A DNA stretch of 59,816 nucleotides from contig NZ_BCQI01000018.1 of the NCBI RefSeq assembly GCF_001544355.1, forward strand, positions 1-59,816. Reading direction: 5' to 3'. The DNA comes from Alicyclobacillus acidiphilus NBRC 100859 (GTDB taxonomy: Bacteria > Bacillota > Bacilli > Alicyclobacillales > Alicyclobacillaceae). Below, in pieces: positions 17,427-26,853 of the stretch. The number at the start of each line of letters is the position of its first letter. Position 1 is the first letter of the stretch. The translations under genes and the position numbers were made by a program. The notes under the pieces are model-generated. The model made no database searches. It was not told the DNA's origin and saw nothing but the letters and a program-made list of their open reading frames with translations.

Positions 17427-18743
17427 ATGTCTGTACAACAGGTGGACACCTTCGACAACGGCGCGGGCAACGCGTTCCGATTGTTGAGCCTGCGGCGGAA
17501 GGTGCTGGCCATTACGGTGATCAGCGTGCTGGTGAGCTGGCCGATTTCCAGTCTGCTGAATCAATTGGTTCAACATTTGTTTCCCCACGTGCGTTTGGAC
17601 ATCTACGTCAACACGCTGATCAGTCTGATTGTGACGACGGTGTTGGTCACGTACACAGTCCAGTGGCTGATCATTCGCCCGCTCAACCGCGTCATTCAGG
17701 CGATGCATTCTGTCGCCGAAGGCAATCTGGCCATTGACGTCGATCACCACACCAACGACGAGGTAGGCAGTCTATCCAGGGCGCTCAATCACATGGTTGG
17801 CAACTTGCGTCAGCTCATTACCGAAGTGGCGCAAGCGTCGGAACAACTTGGCGCCGCGTCGCAGGAATTGTCCGCCAGCGCTGAGGAGAGCGGCAAGGCT
17901 TCGGAGCAGATTGCAACGACCGTCCAAGAGGTGGCGATTGGAGCAGGGCGCCAAACGGAAAGCCTCGAGCACAGCTCGAAGTTGTTTGAAGCCATGTCCG
18001 AGGAAGTGAACCGGATCGTCGAGCGATTCGAACGGGTCCACGAATCTGTCGAGGTATCGTCCCAAACGGCTGAAGCCGGCAGTCAGGACGTCGTCCGCGT
18101 GATCGAGCAGATGCAGTCGATTGAGCACGCCGTTCGCGAACTGGAATCGGTCATCCGGGGCTTGCATGATCGGTCCGCCGACATCGGCATGATGCTTGAG
18201 ACGATCACGCAAATTTCCAAGCAGACACATCTGCTCTCGCTCAACGCCGCAATCGAAGCCGCCCGCGCAGGTGAGGCCGGCCGGGGATTCGCCGTCGTGG
18301 CCGGGGAAGTCCGCAAGCTCGCGGAGCAATCTGCGGCCTCCGCCACGGAAGTAACCGGCATCGTGACCACGATTCAGCAAGAGACGCAGCTGGCGCTCGA
18401 GTCCATGAGCCTGTCGACCTCCGCCGTCGAAGCAGGCACGGCCGTCGTCCACCAGGTCGACCAGTCGTTTGGACGAATCCGGGCAGCCATCGAAACGGTC
18501 GCCGACCAAATGGACGAAGTCTCCGAATTTGTAACGAACATCGCGCACGACGCCGCGCTCTCCAACGAACGCGTTCGCGAAGTGTCCGAAGTCGCCCGTC
18601 AGACGGCCATGGGCATGGAGAACGTCGCCGCCTCCACCGAAGAACAACTCGCCTCCATGGAGGAAATTTCGGCTTCGAGCGCAGCCTTGACGCATATGGC
18701 GGAACGCCTGCAGGAAGTCATCGGCCAGTTCCGCACCAATTGA
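17427..18743 (+). CDS. Methyl-accepting chemotaxis protein without an external sensor domain
   Basis: A 438-residue chemoreceptor. Two membrane segments (about 25-45 and 60-85) are joined by only ~15 residues, so there is no periplasmic-type ligand domain. A HAMP domain follows (FIRPLN-like junction, then [13 protein letters not shown]). The rest is the coiled-coil signalling domain with the hairpin tip [20 protein letters not shown]. Adaptation regions lie on either side. ATG 17427 follows GAGAGGGG. It may sense membrane state, temperature or a cytoplasmic partner. No other chemotaxis gene is nearby. Confidence 0.92.
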   Translation: MSVQQVDTFDNGAGNAFRLLSLRRKVLAITVISVLVSWPISSLLNQLVQHLFPHVRLDIYVNTLISLIVTTVLVTYTVQWLIIRPLNRVIQAMHSVAEGNLAIDVDHHTNDEVGSLSRALNHMVGNLRQLITEVAQASEQLGAASQELSASAEESGKASEQIATTVQEVAIGAGRQTESLEHSSKLFEAMSEEVNRIVERFERVHESVEVSSQTAEAGSQDVVRVIEQMQSIEHAVRELESVIRGLHDRSADIGMMLETITQISKQTHLLSLNAAIEAARAGEAGRGFAVVAGEVRKLAEQSAASATEVTGIVTTIQQETQLALESMSLSTSAVEAGTAVVHQVDQSFGRIRAAIETVADQMDEVSEFVTNIAHDAALSNERVREVSEVARQTAMGMENVAASTEEQLASMEEISASSAALTHMAERLQEVIGQFRTN

Positions 18744-18766
18744 CCTGGCAGCGACGGCTGACGGGC

Positions 18767-18896
18767 GCGGAGGAAGCGGAGGAAGCGGAGGAAGCGGAGG
18801 AAGCGGAGGAAGCGGAGGGTCGCCTGCGCGATCGCGCTGCCGGCCGGGCGATGGGGCGATGGGGCGATGGGGCGATGGGGCGATGGGGCGATGGGG
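18767..18896. repeat. Two simple tandem arrays (9-mer and 8-mer)
   Basis: GCGGAGGAA is repeated nearly six times from 18767 to 18818, and CGATGGGG six times from 18849 to 18896. They start just after the chemoreceptor stop and lead into palindrome locus 3. The open frame across them is a repeat artefact. Confidence 0.9.
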
Positions 18897-18905
18897 CGAC
18901 CGACG

Positions 18906-19100
18906 CGAATAAGCGGCGCTAGGCCGCTTAAGTGTGTCGAATCATCCGATCCGCGTCGAAATAAGCCGTCGAGGGACGCTTAAATGGCTGAAACCGTCGT
19001 ATTTTGGGGGGACGCAGGCGAATAAGCGTCCTTGAGCTGCCTATTTTGCGGTCGATCCCGCCATGTCACGCAAATAAGCGGCCGTGGGCCGCCTATTTGC
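18906..19100. repeat. Palindromic repeat locus 3
   Basis: Three to four members of the AATAAGCG family occupy this gap between convergent genes (18744-19220, no gene). The first (18907-18931) runs into the conserved spacer in the same orientation as locus 2. The last (19070-19100) is a near-perfect GCAAATAAGCGGCC palindrome. 19101-19220 is GC-rich with nothing recognised. Confidence 0.85.
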
Positions 19101-19220
19101 CCGCTCACCCTCCGTCACCCCGTCACCCGGCACTCGTCGCGTCCTCCCGCTACGCTGCCACGCCCCCCACGTCACCCATCGCGATCCCGCCGTCGCAAGG
19201 GGAGTTTCGCCCCTTCCGCC

Positions 19221-20552
19221 CTACGCTTCTTCCACCGTCGGCGCCAGATCCGCTTCTGTCGGATAGGGTGCGTCCGCGAGAGACGCGAGGGTGTACGGGC
19301 GCAGCAACTCAGGCAGGATGCGGCGGACTGAGGTCGATCCGATGCGCTCCGGGTTGAACGAGTGAATGGGCATCACGACCTGCGGCTGAATTTCTTCGAT
19401 GATGGCGCAGATCTCGTTTCGGGACGCGTGCCCGGTGGAGCCGATGGATTCAAACGCGAGACCATAGTGTTCGAGCCAGCGGAGCATGTTGTCCCAGGCG
19501 GGATCGTATGGGCCCAAGGGCGATCCGTTGGCGTGCATGAAGACGCCTCCGGCCTCTGGCGCGATGTCGGAGAGCAGCCAGAAACGGTCGTACGTCAGTT
19601 CCATGAGATACGACGCTTCCCGATGGGCGACGTCGTTCGCGGTCACACTGGGAATTTGCTTCTCTGCGATCCAGTCGCGGACGGGTTGTGAGAGTTGAAT
19701 CGAGGGATCGGACCAGACGGCGAAATCGGCGAGGCCCTCGAACACATGCACGAGATATGCGGTCTCCGGCTGGAGAATCAGGGTGCGGCCGGTCTGCTTG
19801 GCGGCATTGTAAAATGCGAGATAGCGTTCCGGATGGCGGCGGTAGGCGTTGAAGTAGGCGCCGCCTGCGCTGTTGGCGGTGAGCTGCAGGGCGAGATCGG
19901 AGAGCTCGGCCTCGGTCGTGACGGACTCTTCGCCAATGGCGCGCGTGCCTTCAATAAACAAGGCGTGCGGCTGGAACGCTCGCGCCAATTGCGCGAATTC
20001 GCGCGTCCACTCCGGGTGCGCTCCGTGGAGGCGCAAGTCGCCTGAGTAGAGCAGGCGGACGTCAGGCGTCTCGATGAAGATGGAGCTGGCGCCTGGGGTG
20101 TCGTGATCGACCCGGTGAAAGTGAACGGAAATGGGGCCATGGGAAACACGAACGCCGTATGCAAGCGGCGTGTAGTCGAGTGTTTGACCTGGGCCTTCTC
20201 CAATTTCGTCCAGCGCGCTCAGCATGCGAAAGGTGTCGGTGCTGAGAAAGACGCGTGTGCCGCTGAGAACGTAGGGCAAGAGCCCGGTGTGATCCAGGTG
20301 GCAGTGACTGAGCGCGATGGCGAGCTTCGGGTCGGCTGGAGCGGTGAACAGATTGTCGATGTCCGGGGCGACGCCGACGCGAACGAGATCGCGAATGCCG
20401 CGCTCCCGCAACGTTCCGTCGAAGATGGGAATGTCGCTTCGAAACGCGCGTCCCATGTCGAACAGCAGGCGATAACCATCATGTTCGACTTGAATGATAT
20501 TTCCTCCGATTGTACGGGTTCCTGCGTAGAAGGTCCACGTTGTGGTAGCCAT
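19221..20552 (-). CDS. MBL-fold/beta-CASP hydrolase, RNase J-like
   Basis: A 443-residue metallo-beta-lactamase-fold protein. The zinc motif HxHxDH appears as SHCHLDHTG, followed by further ligands in RVDHDTPGA and LLYSGDLRLHG. A beta-CASP-like insertion occupies the middle, and a terminal MPIHSFNPE motif resembles the RMMBL part of RNase J and CPSF-73 relatives. It is shorter than RNase J (~555). ATG 20552 follows AAAAGGAG; upstream in-frame codons add only seven residues. It probably acts on nucleic acid, but a small-molecule hydrolase cannot be excluded. Confidence 0.8.
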   Translation of the reverse strand: MATTTWTFYAGTRTIGGNIIQVEHDGYRLLFDMGRAFRSDIPIFDGTLRERGIRDLVRVGVAPDIDNLFTAPADPKLAIALSHCHLDHTGLLPYVLSGTRVFLSTDTFRMLSALDEIGEGPGQTLDYTPLAYGVRVSHGPISVHFHRVDHDTPGASSIFIETPDVRLLYSGDLRLHGAHPEWTREFAQLARAFQPHALFIEGTRAIGEESVTTEAELSDLALQLTANSAGGAYFNAYRRHPERYLAFYNAAKQTGRTLILQPETAYLVHVFEGLADFAVWSDPSIQLSQPVRDWIAEKQIPSVTANDVAHREASYLMELTYDRFWLLSDIAPEAGGVFMHANGSPLGPYDPAWDNMLRWLEHYGLAFESIGSTGHASRNEICAIIEEIQPQVVMPIHSFNPERIGSTSVRRILPELLRPYTLASLADAPYPTEADLAPTVEEA

Positions 20553-20637
20553 CCGCACACTCCTTTTGTGCAACGTTCACACGATACTTCATGCAATGCC
20601 TGATCGACATTGGATTCGCCGTCTGCTTGCCAAGTCC

Positions 20638-20666
20638 TTGCTTGTCTTCCGTCAACCTTCTATAAA
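20638..20666 (+). promoter_or_regulatory. Candidate SigA promoter for the ABC permease operon
   Basis: TTGCTT (20638-20643) and TATAAA (20661-20666) are spaced by 17 bases in an AT-rich gap, about 140 bases before the first permease start. Confidence 0.5.
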
Positions 20667-20803
20667 ATCGTAGCAGATTGGAAAATTCATTGGCTGACTT
20701 TACGGAAAATTAACCTTTCTGTGATAGAGTATCAACTGACAAAATACGCGCTGTGGTCGAATTGGATCGAATGCGGCGCGTGCTCAAAGAGAGGAGTACC
20801 CGA

Positions 20804-21682
20804 ATGCGCCTTCGAAGGACGATGACCGCGTATCTTATGCTGCTGCCTACGTTGGTCTTGATCGGTGCGTTTACCGTCTACCCCATCTTCAAGTCCTTTA
20901 TCATCAGTTTCTACGACTGGGATATGCTCAATCCCGTCCGAACGTTTGTCGGGTTCTCAAACTACGTGCATATCTTCGAGGATCCGCTGTTCCGCACCGC
21001 GTTGTTCAACACGCTTCTCTATGTCGTTCTTTTTGTGCCCATTGTACTCGTGGTAGGCCTGGGCGCGGCGTTGCTCCTCAACGCGAAAATTCGATTCAGA
21101 CCGTTCTTTCGCACCGCGATGTTTCTTCCGTACGTGACTTCGCTGTCGGCGACAGGCATCATTTGGTCCTGGATATTCAACAATCAATTCGGCATTCTCA
21201 ACTATCTGCTCCATTTTTTCGGAATCCAGCCGCAGGATTGGCTGAACAATACGCATTTGACCATGTTTAATTTGGTTCTTCTGAGCGTTTGGCAGAACGT
21301 CGGTTACGTCGCCGTGGTATTTCTCGCAGGGCTGCAAGGCATCAGCCGCCAGTACTACGAAGCCGCCCAGGTCGATGGCGCTTCCGGCTGGCATCGGTTG
21401 AGGAACATTACCATTCCGCTGCTTTCGCCGACGACCTATTTTCTCCTTTTGCTCACCACCATCGAAGGCTTCAAAGTGTTCCTCCAGGTATACGTCCTCT
21501 ACGGCGAGACGCCAGGGCCCAACAATACAGGCTTGACGCTGCTCTACTACATGTTCAACGAAGGCTTCAACGATTATCGAATGGGCTACGCTTCGGCCGC
21601 GGCCTATGTCCTTTTCCTGATTACGTTCATCTTCACTCTGGTGCAGATGCTGCTGTCCCGCCGCGTGCACTACGACGGCTGA
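20804..21682 (+). CDS. Sugar-type ABC transporter permease (MalF/UgpA class)
   Basis: A 292-residue inner-membrane permease with six membrane segments. The EAA loop sits near residue 190 (YYEAAQVDGASGWHRLRNIT), where the ATPase docks. It belongs to the carbohydrate-uptake CUT1 class. ATG 20804 has a GAGGAG ribosome site; a GTG 51 bases upstream in frame has none. It pairs with the next permease. No solute-binding protein or ATPase is encoded nearby, so these must come from elsewhere, as with the shared MsmX ATPase in Bacillus. Substrate unknown. Confidence 0.92.
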   Translation: MRLRRTMTAYLMLLPTLVLIGAFTVYPIFKSFIISFYDWDMLNPVRTFVGFSNYVHIFEDPLFRTALFNTLLYVVLFVPIVLVVGLGAALLLNAKIRFRPFFRTAMFLPYVTSLSATGIIWSWIFNNQFGILNYLLHFFGIQPQDWLNNTHLTMFNLVLLSVWQNVGYVAVVFLAGLQGISRQYYEAAQVDGASGWHRLRNITIPLLSPTTYFLLLLTTIEGFKVFLQVYVLYGETPGPNNTGLTLLYYMFNEGFNDYRMGYASAAAYVLFLITFIFTLVQMLLSRRVHYDG

Positions 21683-21784
21683 CACGTTTTTCCTGCGGCG
21701 GCTGGCCCGCGTTTGCGTGCGGTCGATCGCGGCGGTGTCCGGCGTGTTCCGTCGTTCCACAAATTTCAGTATTCGAGGTGCCCT

Positions 21785-22591
21785 ATGCGGAAATGGTGGA
21801 TTTATCTCCTACTGATTCTATTGGTTTTGTTCGTCATTGGACCATTTATCTGGATGTTGTCCAGCTCTGTGAAACCTGAGGGTGAGGTCCTGTCGCAAGT
21901 CCCGCACCTTTTCCCGTCTCACTTCGAGTGGGGCAACTATGTCGCGGCTTGGAAATCCGCGCCGTTCGGCCACTACTTCCTCAACTCGTTCCTGATTTCC
22001 GCCGCTGAGACGCTCTTCGATCTCACCTTTGGCGCGATGGCCGCCTTCGCGTTCGCCCGCATCGAGTTCGTCGGGCGCCGCGTCATTTTTGTCATCCTGC
22101 TCGCGACGATGATGGTGCCGGGCGAAGTCCTTTTGATCCCGAATTACATCACGTTGACCAACCTCAACTGGATCAACACGTATCAAGGTCTGATTGTGCC
22201 TTGGATGGTCAGTGTCTTCACGATCTTCCTGATGCGCCAATTCTTCCTGTCGATGCCGCAGGATTTGTTCGACGCGGCGGAAGTGGATGGCTGCCATCCG
22301 ATGCGGACGTTGTTCGGCATCGTCATGCCGCTTGCGAAACCGATATGGATTACGGCCGGTTTAATCAAGTTTGTCGGATCGTGGAACGCTTTTCTATGGG
22401 TTATGATTGTGGCGAACTCGCCCAACCTGTACACCTTGCCCGTGGGGCTCGTCAATTTTTCGTCCAACGTCGGCACGGTCTATAATCAACTTATGGCCGC
22501 TGCGACATTCAGCGTCGTACCGCTGATTGTGCTGTTCTTGGTCGGCCAACGTTATTTCATCGAAGGCGTAGCTAGATCGGGGATACGGTAA
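21785..22591 (+). CDS. Sugar-type ABC transporter permease (MalG/UgpE class)
   Basis: A 268-residue partner permease with six membrane segments and the EAA loop LFDAAEVDGCHPMRTLFGIV near residue 165. ATG 21785 follows CGAGGTG. The 102-base gap from the first permease contains no gene. The stop abuts the start of the HAD gene (TAAATG), so the three form one operon. The HAD protein may dephosphorylate a product related to the imported solute, but this is inference. Confidence 0.92.
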   Translation: MRKWWIYLLLILLVLFVIGPFIWMLSSSVKPEGEVLSQVPHLFPSHFEWGNYVAAWKSAPFGHYFLNSFLISAAETLFDLTFGAMAAFAFARIEFVGRRVIFVILLATMMVPGEVLLIPNYITLTNLNWINTYQGLIVPWMVSVFTIFLMRQFFLSMPQDLFDAAEVDGCHPMRTLFGIVMPLAKPIWITAGLIKFVGSWNAFLWVMIVANSPNLYTLPVGLVNFSSNVGTVYNQLMAAATFSVVPLIVLFLVGQRYFIEGVARSGIR

Positions 22592-23380
22592 ATGGATATG
22601 AGTCGCGTGAACCAACTGAAAGATTGTCGTTTGTTTATTTTCGATCTCGATGGCACGGTCTATGGAGAAACGGAGCACTTTCAAACGTATGCCGACGAAC
22701 TGACTCGCTTTGTCCCGCAGGACAAGCAGCAGCAGTTCCAGCAGGAAGTCATGAACGCGTTGGCTGAAAGCGGGCGTTCCCTGTACGGCAAGGTCTATGC
22801 TCGCGACACGGGAGAAGTCGTCGCGGTGAATGACGGTAAACAGAGCGAAGCCCATATGCACGTCGACGATCCGTGGGGATTGCTGCAAGTGAAAGCGGCC
22901 GTCTACGGCGTTCCTGAAGAAGCGCGAAACCAGGCCTTTTTGGCAACCCGAGATTGGATGGCGGCCGAGGCGTTCGCGATGCGTCCATTGGTCGGTTTTC
23001 GCGAGGCTTTGCTACGGCTCAAGGCGGAAGGGCGACACATGGTGCTGGCAACCAACAGTCCTGAACCCGACAGTCGATCCATTCTGACCAAACTGCAATT
23101 GATTGACGTGTTCGAGGATTTCGTATTCAGGGCGAAGAAGCCGTTCGAGACGCTCAACCATTTCCGCCGCTGGCTGGACAAGTACGATGTGGCGCCGGAG
23201 TTTGCGGTGAGCGTTGGAGATCACTATCGAAACGAGATTCTGCCGGCGATTCAACTCGGCATGAAAACCGTGTACGTCGACAGGTATATTCGCGAACCGC
23301 GTCCGGATGTGACGGTCCAAGTCAATCACCCGGAAGAACTGACGGCAGTCCTGCTGGGGAGTTTGAAATCGCCCCTCTAA
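22592..23380 (+). CDS. HAD-superfamily hydrolase
   Basis: A 262-residue HAD protein. Motif I is IFDLDGTVYGETE (nucleophile Asp near residue 19), motif II is LATNSPEP, the conserved Lys is in RAKKPFE and motif III is SVGDHYRNEI. A cap domain of ~110 residues lies between motifs I and II. It is probably a phosphatase of a sugar phosphate or nucleotide. Starts at 22592 and 22598 are both possible. It directly follows the permease pair. Confidence 0.85.
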   Translation: MDMSRVNQLKDCRLFIFDLDGTVYGETEHFQTYADELTRFVPQDKQQQFQQEVMNALAESGRSLYGKVYARDTGEVVAVNDGKQSEAHMHVDDPWGLLQVKAAVYGVPEEARNQAFLATRDWMAAEAFAMRPLVGFREALLRLKAEGRHMVLATNSPEPDSRSILTKLQLIDVFEDFVFRAKKPFETLNHFRRWLDKYDVAPEFAVSVGDHYRNEILPAIQLGMKTVYVDRYIREPRPDVTVQVNHPEELTAVLLGSLKSPL

Positions 23381-23418
23381 CCGTGCGACAATGTGGGTAA
23401 TCGCATGAGGGAGGGTGA

Positions 23419-24318
23419 ATGCCAGTGGAGTATCGCACGTTGGGAAAGACGGGACTCAAGGTCAGCGCGCTCGGCTTTGGCGGATCGGAGATCGGCCATG
23501 GCGCCGATGAACAGACGGTGGATCGTCTGTTGGGCAGCGCGCTCGACGCCGGCCTCAATTTGATTGACACCGCGGCCTGCTATGGGCGCAGCGAAGAATT
23601 GATTGGACAGGCTGTGGCGCACCGCAGATCGGACTTTGTGCTTTTCAGCAAGTGTGGGCATGCGTCTGGGCTGCCGACGCCGGATTGGGATCCGAAGACC
23701 ATCGAAGCGAGCATTGATCGCAGCTTGCAGCGTCTGAAGACGGACGTGATCGACGTCATGCAACTACATAGCTGTGGAGTCGAGATACTCCAGCAAGGCG
23801 ACGTGATCGAAGTGCTGCAGAAGGCCAAAGAGGCGGGGAAAATTCGCTTCATGGGTTACAGCGGGGATCGGGAAGCGGCCAAATACGCGGTCGAATCCGG
23901 CGTCTTCGACACGCTGCAGACCTCCATCAACATCGCGGATCAAAGCGTGCTCGACGAAGTTCTCCCGCTGGCTGCAGAGCGGGGCATGGGCATCATTGCC
24001 AAGCGGCCGGTTGCCAACGTGGCTTGGCAATACGACACAACTCCGTCGAACAACTACTATGTGGAGTATTGGAAGCGGCTCAAGCAGCTCGACTTCGAAT
24101 TCACGCGCGGACCTGTGGCGGACGCGGTCGGCACGGCGCTGCGATTTACGATCTCGACGCCTGGCGTGACCACGGCTATTGTTGGCACCACGAGTCCCGG
24201 CCGTTGGCAGCAAAACGCCAATTATGTGGATGCGGGCCCTCTCGACAAGGAAGTGTATGACGCCATTCGCAACCGCTGGCGCGAAGTTGCATCGGCTGAC
24301 TGGGTCGGTCAAACTTGA
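23419..24318 (+). CDS. Aldo/keto reductase
   Basis: A 299-residue NADPH-dependent reductase of the AKR fold. The tetrad is visible as Asp and Tyr in LIDTAACYGRSE, Lys in LFSKCGHA and His in MQLHSCG. The N-terminus VEYRTLGKTGLKVSALGFGG is typical of the family. ATG 23419 follows GGGAGGGTG. It lies 38 bases after the HAD gene and ends before a strong terminator, so it is likely the last gene of the permease operon. A role in metabolism of the imported solute is plausible. Confidence 0.9.
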   Translation: MPVEYRTLGKTGLKVSALGFGGSEIGHGADEQTVDRLLGSALDAGLNLIDTAACYGRSEELIGQAVAHRRSDFVLFSKCGHASGLPTPDWDPKTIEASIDRSLQRLKTDVIDVMQLHSCGVEILQQGDVIEVLQKAKEAGKIRFMGYSGDREAAKYAVESGVFDTLQTSINIADQSVLDEVLPLAAERGMGIIAKRPVANVAWQYDTTPSNNYYVEYWKRLKQLDFEFTRGPVADAVGTALRFTISTPGVTTAIVGTTSPGRWQQNANYVDAGPLDKEVYDAIRNRWREVASADWVGQT

Positions 24319-24380
24319 TGAATTCGACGGTCGCACAGCGCTGATCGCGGCAGCGATGGATGTGAGCGTGACTGAAGGTG

Positions 24381-24415
24381 AAATAGCGGGCAAATCTGCC
24401 CGCTATTTCTTTTTG
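24381..24415 (+). terminator. Rho-independent terminator
   Basis: AAATAGCGGGCA and TGCCCGCTATTT form a 12-bp stem with a short loop, followed by CTTTTTG. It closes the permease-HAD-AKR operon. The remainder of 24319-24576 contains nothing I recognise. Confidence 0.85.
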
Positions 24416-24576
24416 TTCGACGGGTGCTGGGGATCGTGCGCGGACATTCCCAGTCATGCAAAGAGGGTCTGTCCCGAGCAGATTGGCTGCTTGTGGGATC
24501 AGACCCCTGTCACACTGTACCTATTCTCTCTTGTGTCGCATGTTAGCAAAGTGATACAGATTTGTCTAGGTATTAC

Positions 24577-25842
24577 TCAAGCCTCAGGTGGAGCTTGCCA
24601 AATGACGACGCCGTTTTGTCCGCCGAAACCGAAGGAAGATGACAGGGCACGCGTGATTTTTGCCTTGCGGCTGACATTTGGGACGACGTCCTTCGGGGCG
24701 AGTTCCTCTTTGTCGTGGCAGTTCAGTGTCGGCGGCAGTGTTTCGGTTCGGATGGCCTGGATGCAGGCGATACTCTCGATAGCACCCGCGGTTCCCAGCA
24801 TGTGACCGACTGCGCCTTTGATGGACGACACCGGGATTTCGTCGATGTGTTTGCCGAACGTTTCGCGAAGGGCTGCGGACTCGGCGAGATCGCCAGCCGG
24901 AGTCGCGGTTGCGTGCGCGTTGATATAGTCGATGTCATTGGCTGATAAGCCGGCGCTGCGCAAGGCTTTGGACATCGCGAGGGTTGCACCGCGGCCCTTC
25001 GGGTCCGGTGACGTTTCGTGGTATGCGTCGTTGGACGATCCGTAACCGACGAGCTCGGCATAGATGTGCGCCCCGCGCGCTTGCGCGCGTTCCAGGGTTT
25101 CCAGCACGAGCATTGCGGCGCCTTCCCCCATGACCATGCCTGTGCGGGCCTTGTCAAATGGCCGAGACCATTCGCTGAACGACTCCGGACCTTCGGTCGC
25201 GAGCGCGCCAGCGGCGCGCAATCCGGCAAGGATGGCGGGGCTGAACAGGCATTCCGCGCCGCCAGCCAGGACCATGTCCGCTTCGCCCAAGCGCAGCCAG
25301 TAGCTTGCTTCGCCGATTGCGTTGGCGGACGATGCGCATGCGGTCGAGTACGTCATCACGGAACCCTGGATGCCGTAGTGCATCGCGATGCTTGCGCCAG
25401 CGGCGTTCGGGATCGACTTTGGCACCAGGCGCGGGCCGACGCGCGACGAGCGGCCGGAGGACAGGCGCGCGGCACCGTCTTCCAGCGTTTGTACGCCGCC
25501 GAATGCGCAGCCGATGGAAATGCCGATGCGAGACGGATCATATTCGCCGCGCAAGGCCTCGGGGCTGGGGAAGCCCGCGTCCGCAAGCGCCTCCATGGCC
25601 GCGACCAATCCCATTTGCGTGAACCGATCGCTGTTTTGGATTTGCTTCTTATCGAGGTAAGGGGCTGGATCGAACGACGTTGCCGCCGCGACGACCGGGG
25701 CCCACCCTCGCAAATATTCGTCTTCTGTTTGGCGAATCGCTGACTGACCAGTGACGATTCCGTCCCAAAATATCGGCACCCCGACCCCGAATGGCGTAAC
25801 GGCACCCATTCCGGTGACCACGATGCGCGTTTGGTTCGCCAT
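24577..25842 (-). CDS. fabF: Beta-ketoacyl-ACP synthase II (FabF-type)
   Basis: A 421-residue KAS II. The catalytic triad is complete: Cys169 in YSTACASSA, His310 in INAHATAT and His347 in KGAVGHMLG, with the conserved Lys just before the last His. It condenses malonyl-ACP with a growing acyl-ACP. ATG 25842 follows GAGAGGAG; upstream in-frame codons are disfavoured. It is divergent from an enoyl-reductase-like SDR and shares with it a FapR-like palindrome at 25900. Its position with a private ACP and acyl-CoA genes, not in a standard fab operon, suggests a specialised fatty-acid role. Confidence 0.93.
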   Translation of the reverse strand: MANQTRIVVTGMGAVTPFGVGVPIFWDGIVTGQSAIRQTEDEYLRGWAPVVAAATSFDPAPYLDKKQIQNSDRFTQMGLVAAMEALADAGFPSPEALRGEYDPSRIGISIGCAFGGVQTLEDGAARLSSGRSSRVGPRLVPKSIPNAAGASIAMHYGIQGSVMTYSTACASSANAIGEASYWLRLGEADMVLAGGAECLFSPAILAGLRAAGALATEGPESFSEWSRPFDKARTGMVMGEGAAMLVLETLERAQARGAHIYAELVGYGSSNDAYHETSPDPKGRGATLAMSKALRSAGLSANDIDYINAHATATPAGDLAESAALRETFGKHIDEIPVSSIKGAVGHMLGTAGAIESIACIQAIRTETLPPTLNCHDKEELAPKDVVPNVSRKAKITRALSSSFGFGGQNGVVIWQAPPEA

Positions 25843-25896
25843 GTTTGTACTCCTCTCAACACCACGATAGTAGAGCAAGTGGTGAACACCCTTAAA

Positions 25897-25915
25897 TTTT
25901 ATGACTAGGTCATAG
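25897..25915. promoter_or_regulatory. FapR-like operator palindrome (site 1)
   Basis: ATGAC-TAG-GTCAT at 25901-25913 is a perfect inverted repeat in the fabF/SDR divergent gap, about 60 bases from the fabF start. Read on the minus strand, its core ACCTAGT resembles the core of the FapR box (TTAGTACCTGRTACTAA), the malonyl-CoA-responsive operator of lipid genes in Bacillus. Two related sites lie near 32.0 kb. A local TetR-type repressor is an alternative. Confidence 0.5.
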
Positions 25916-26050
25916 TTCGTTATACTTATGATACCATGTCACTGTGCACATTACGACGATTTCCTGGAGATAAGGGGCTTCAATCGCGTGTTTGAAGCGG
26001 ATCGGACGTGCTAAGATATGAAGATGTGCGATACATAGGGAGGTACAGAG

Positions 26051-26824
26051 GTGGGACAAACCGTTTCCAATCGATATCAGGATAAAGTGGTGTGCGTCAC
26101 AGGCAGTTCGCGCGGCATCGGACGCAAATTGGCATTGCGTTTCGCGGCCGAAGGAGCCGACGTCGTCATCAACTATTTCCGCAATGGGGACGCTGCGCGT
26201 GAGGTTGCTCGCGAAATCGAATCACTCGGTCGCCGGGTGTTGCTCGTCCGCGCAAACATGGCGCAGGAAGAGAAGATTGTCGCGATGTTTGACGAAATCC
26301 GCAACGCGTTTGGCAGGTTGGACGTGTTTATCCACAACGCGGCCTCTGGCCGCAATCGGTCCGCGATGGAGGTCGACACCAAAGGGTGGGACTGGACCAT
26401 GCAGGTCAACACGCGGGCCTTTCTCGTCGGCGCGCAGCAAGCGGCGCAGTTGATGCCGCAGACCGGAGGTGCGATGCTGGCCTTGTCTTCGTTTGGCTCG
26501 GATCACGTCTTTCCATACTATCTTTCCGTGGGTTCGAGCAAGGCGGCCCTGGAGTCCATTGTGCGGTATTTCGCGATTGAGCTGGCGGATCGGAAGATCA
26601 ATGTCAACGCCATCTCAGCAGGAGCTGTCCTGACCGATGCGCTCGACCATTTCCCGGACATGGACAAGACGCTTGCCGAGGTAGAACGGAAGATGCCGTA
26701 CCATCGGATGGTCACGCCGGACGACATCGCCAATCTCGCGCTGTTCCTGTGTTCGCCGGAAGCGGAGATGATCCGCGGCCAGACCATCAAAATCGACGGC
26801 GGAATCACACTGTTGGTGCCGTAG
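26051..26824 (+). CDS. FabL-type enoyl reductase (SDR with Y-x6-K)
   Basis: A 257-residue SDR. The nucleotide motif TGSSRGIG is near residue 18 and NAASG follows the fourth strand. The active site is Tyr157-x6-Lys164 (YYLSVGSSK) rather than YxxxK. The x6 spacing marks enoyl reductases such as FabI and FabL, so it should reduce an enoyl-ACP or enoyl-CoA. GTG 26051 follows GGGAGG. First gene of a three-gene operon with a thioesterase and FabG-like SDR. In this cluster it is a candidate for the 1-cyclohexenylcarbonyl-CoA reductase (ChcA-like) step; that is inference. Confidence 0.82.
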   Translation: MGQTVSNRYQDKVVCVTGSSRGIGRKLALRFAAEGADVVINYFRNGDAAREVAREIESLGRRVLLVRANMAQEEKIVAMFDEIRNAFGRLDVFIHNAASGRNRSAMEVDTKGWDWTMQVNTRAFLVGAQQAAQLMPQTGGAMLALSSFGSDHVFPYYLSVGSSKAALESIVRYFAIELADRKINVNAISAGAVLTDALDHFPDMDKTLAEVERKMPYHRMVTPDDIANLALFLCSPEAEMIRGQTIKIDGGITLLVP

Positions 26825-26853
26825 TCGACTCCGGATTGGGACGTGATGCAAAC

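Noticed and set aside
18740-18922. A plus-strand frame of Ala-Glu-Glu and Gly-Arg-Trp repeats
   Set aside because: It is made entirely of the 9-mer and 8-mer simple repeats after the chemoreceptor.
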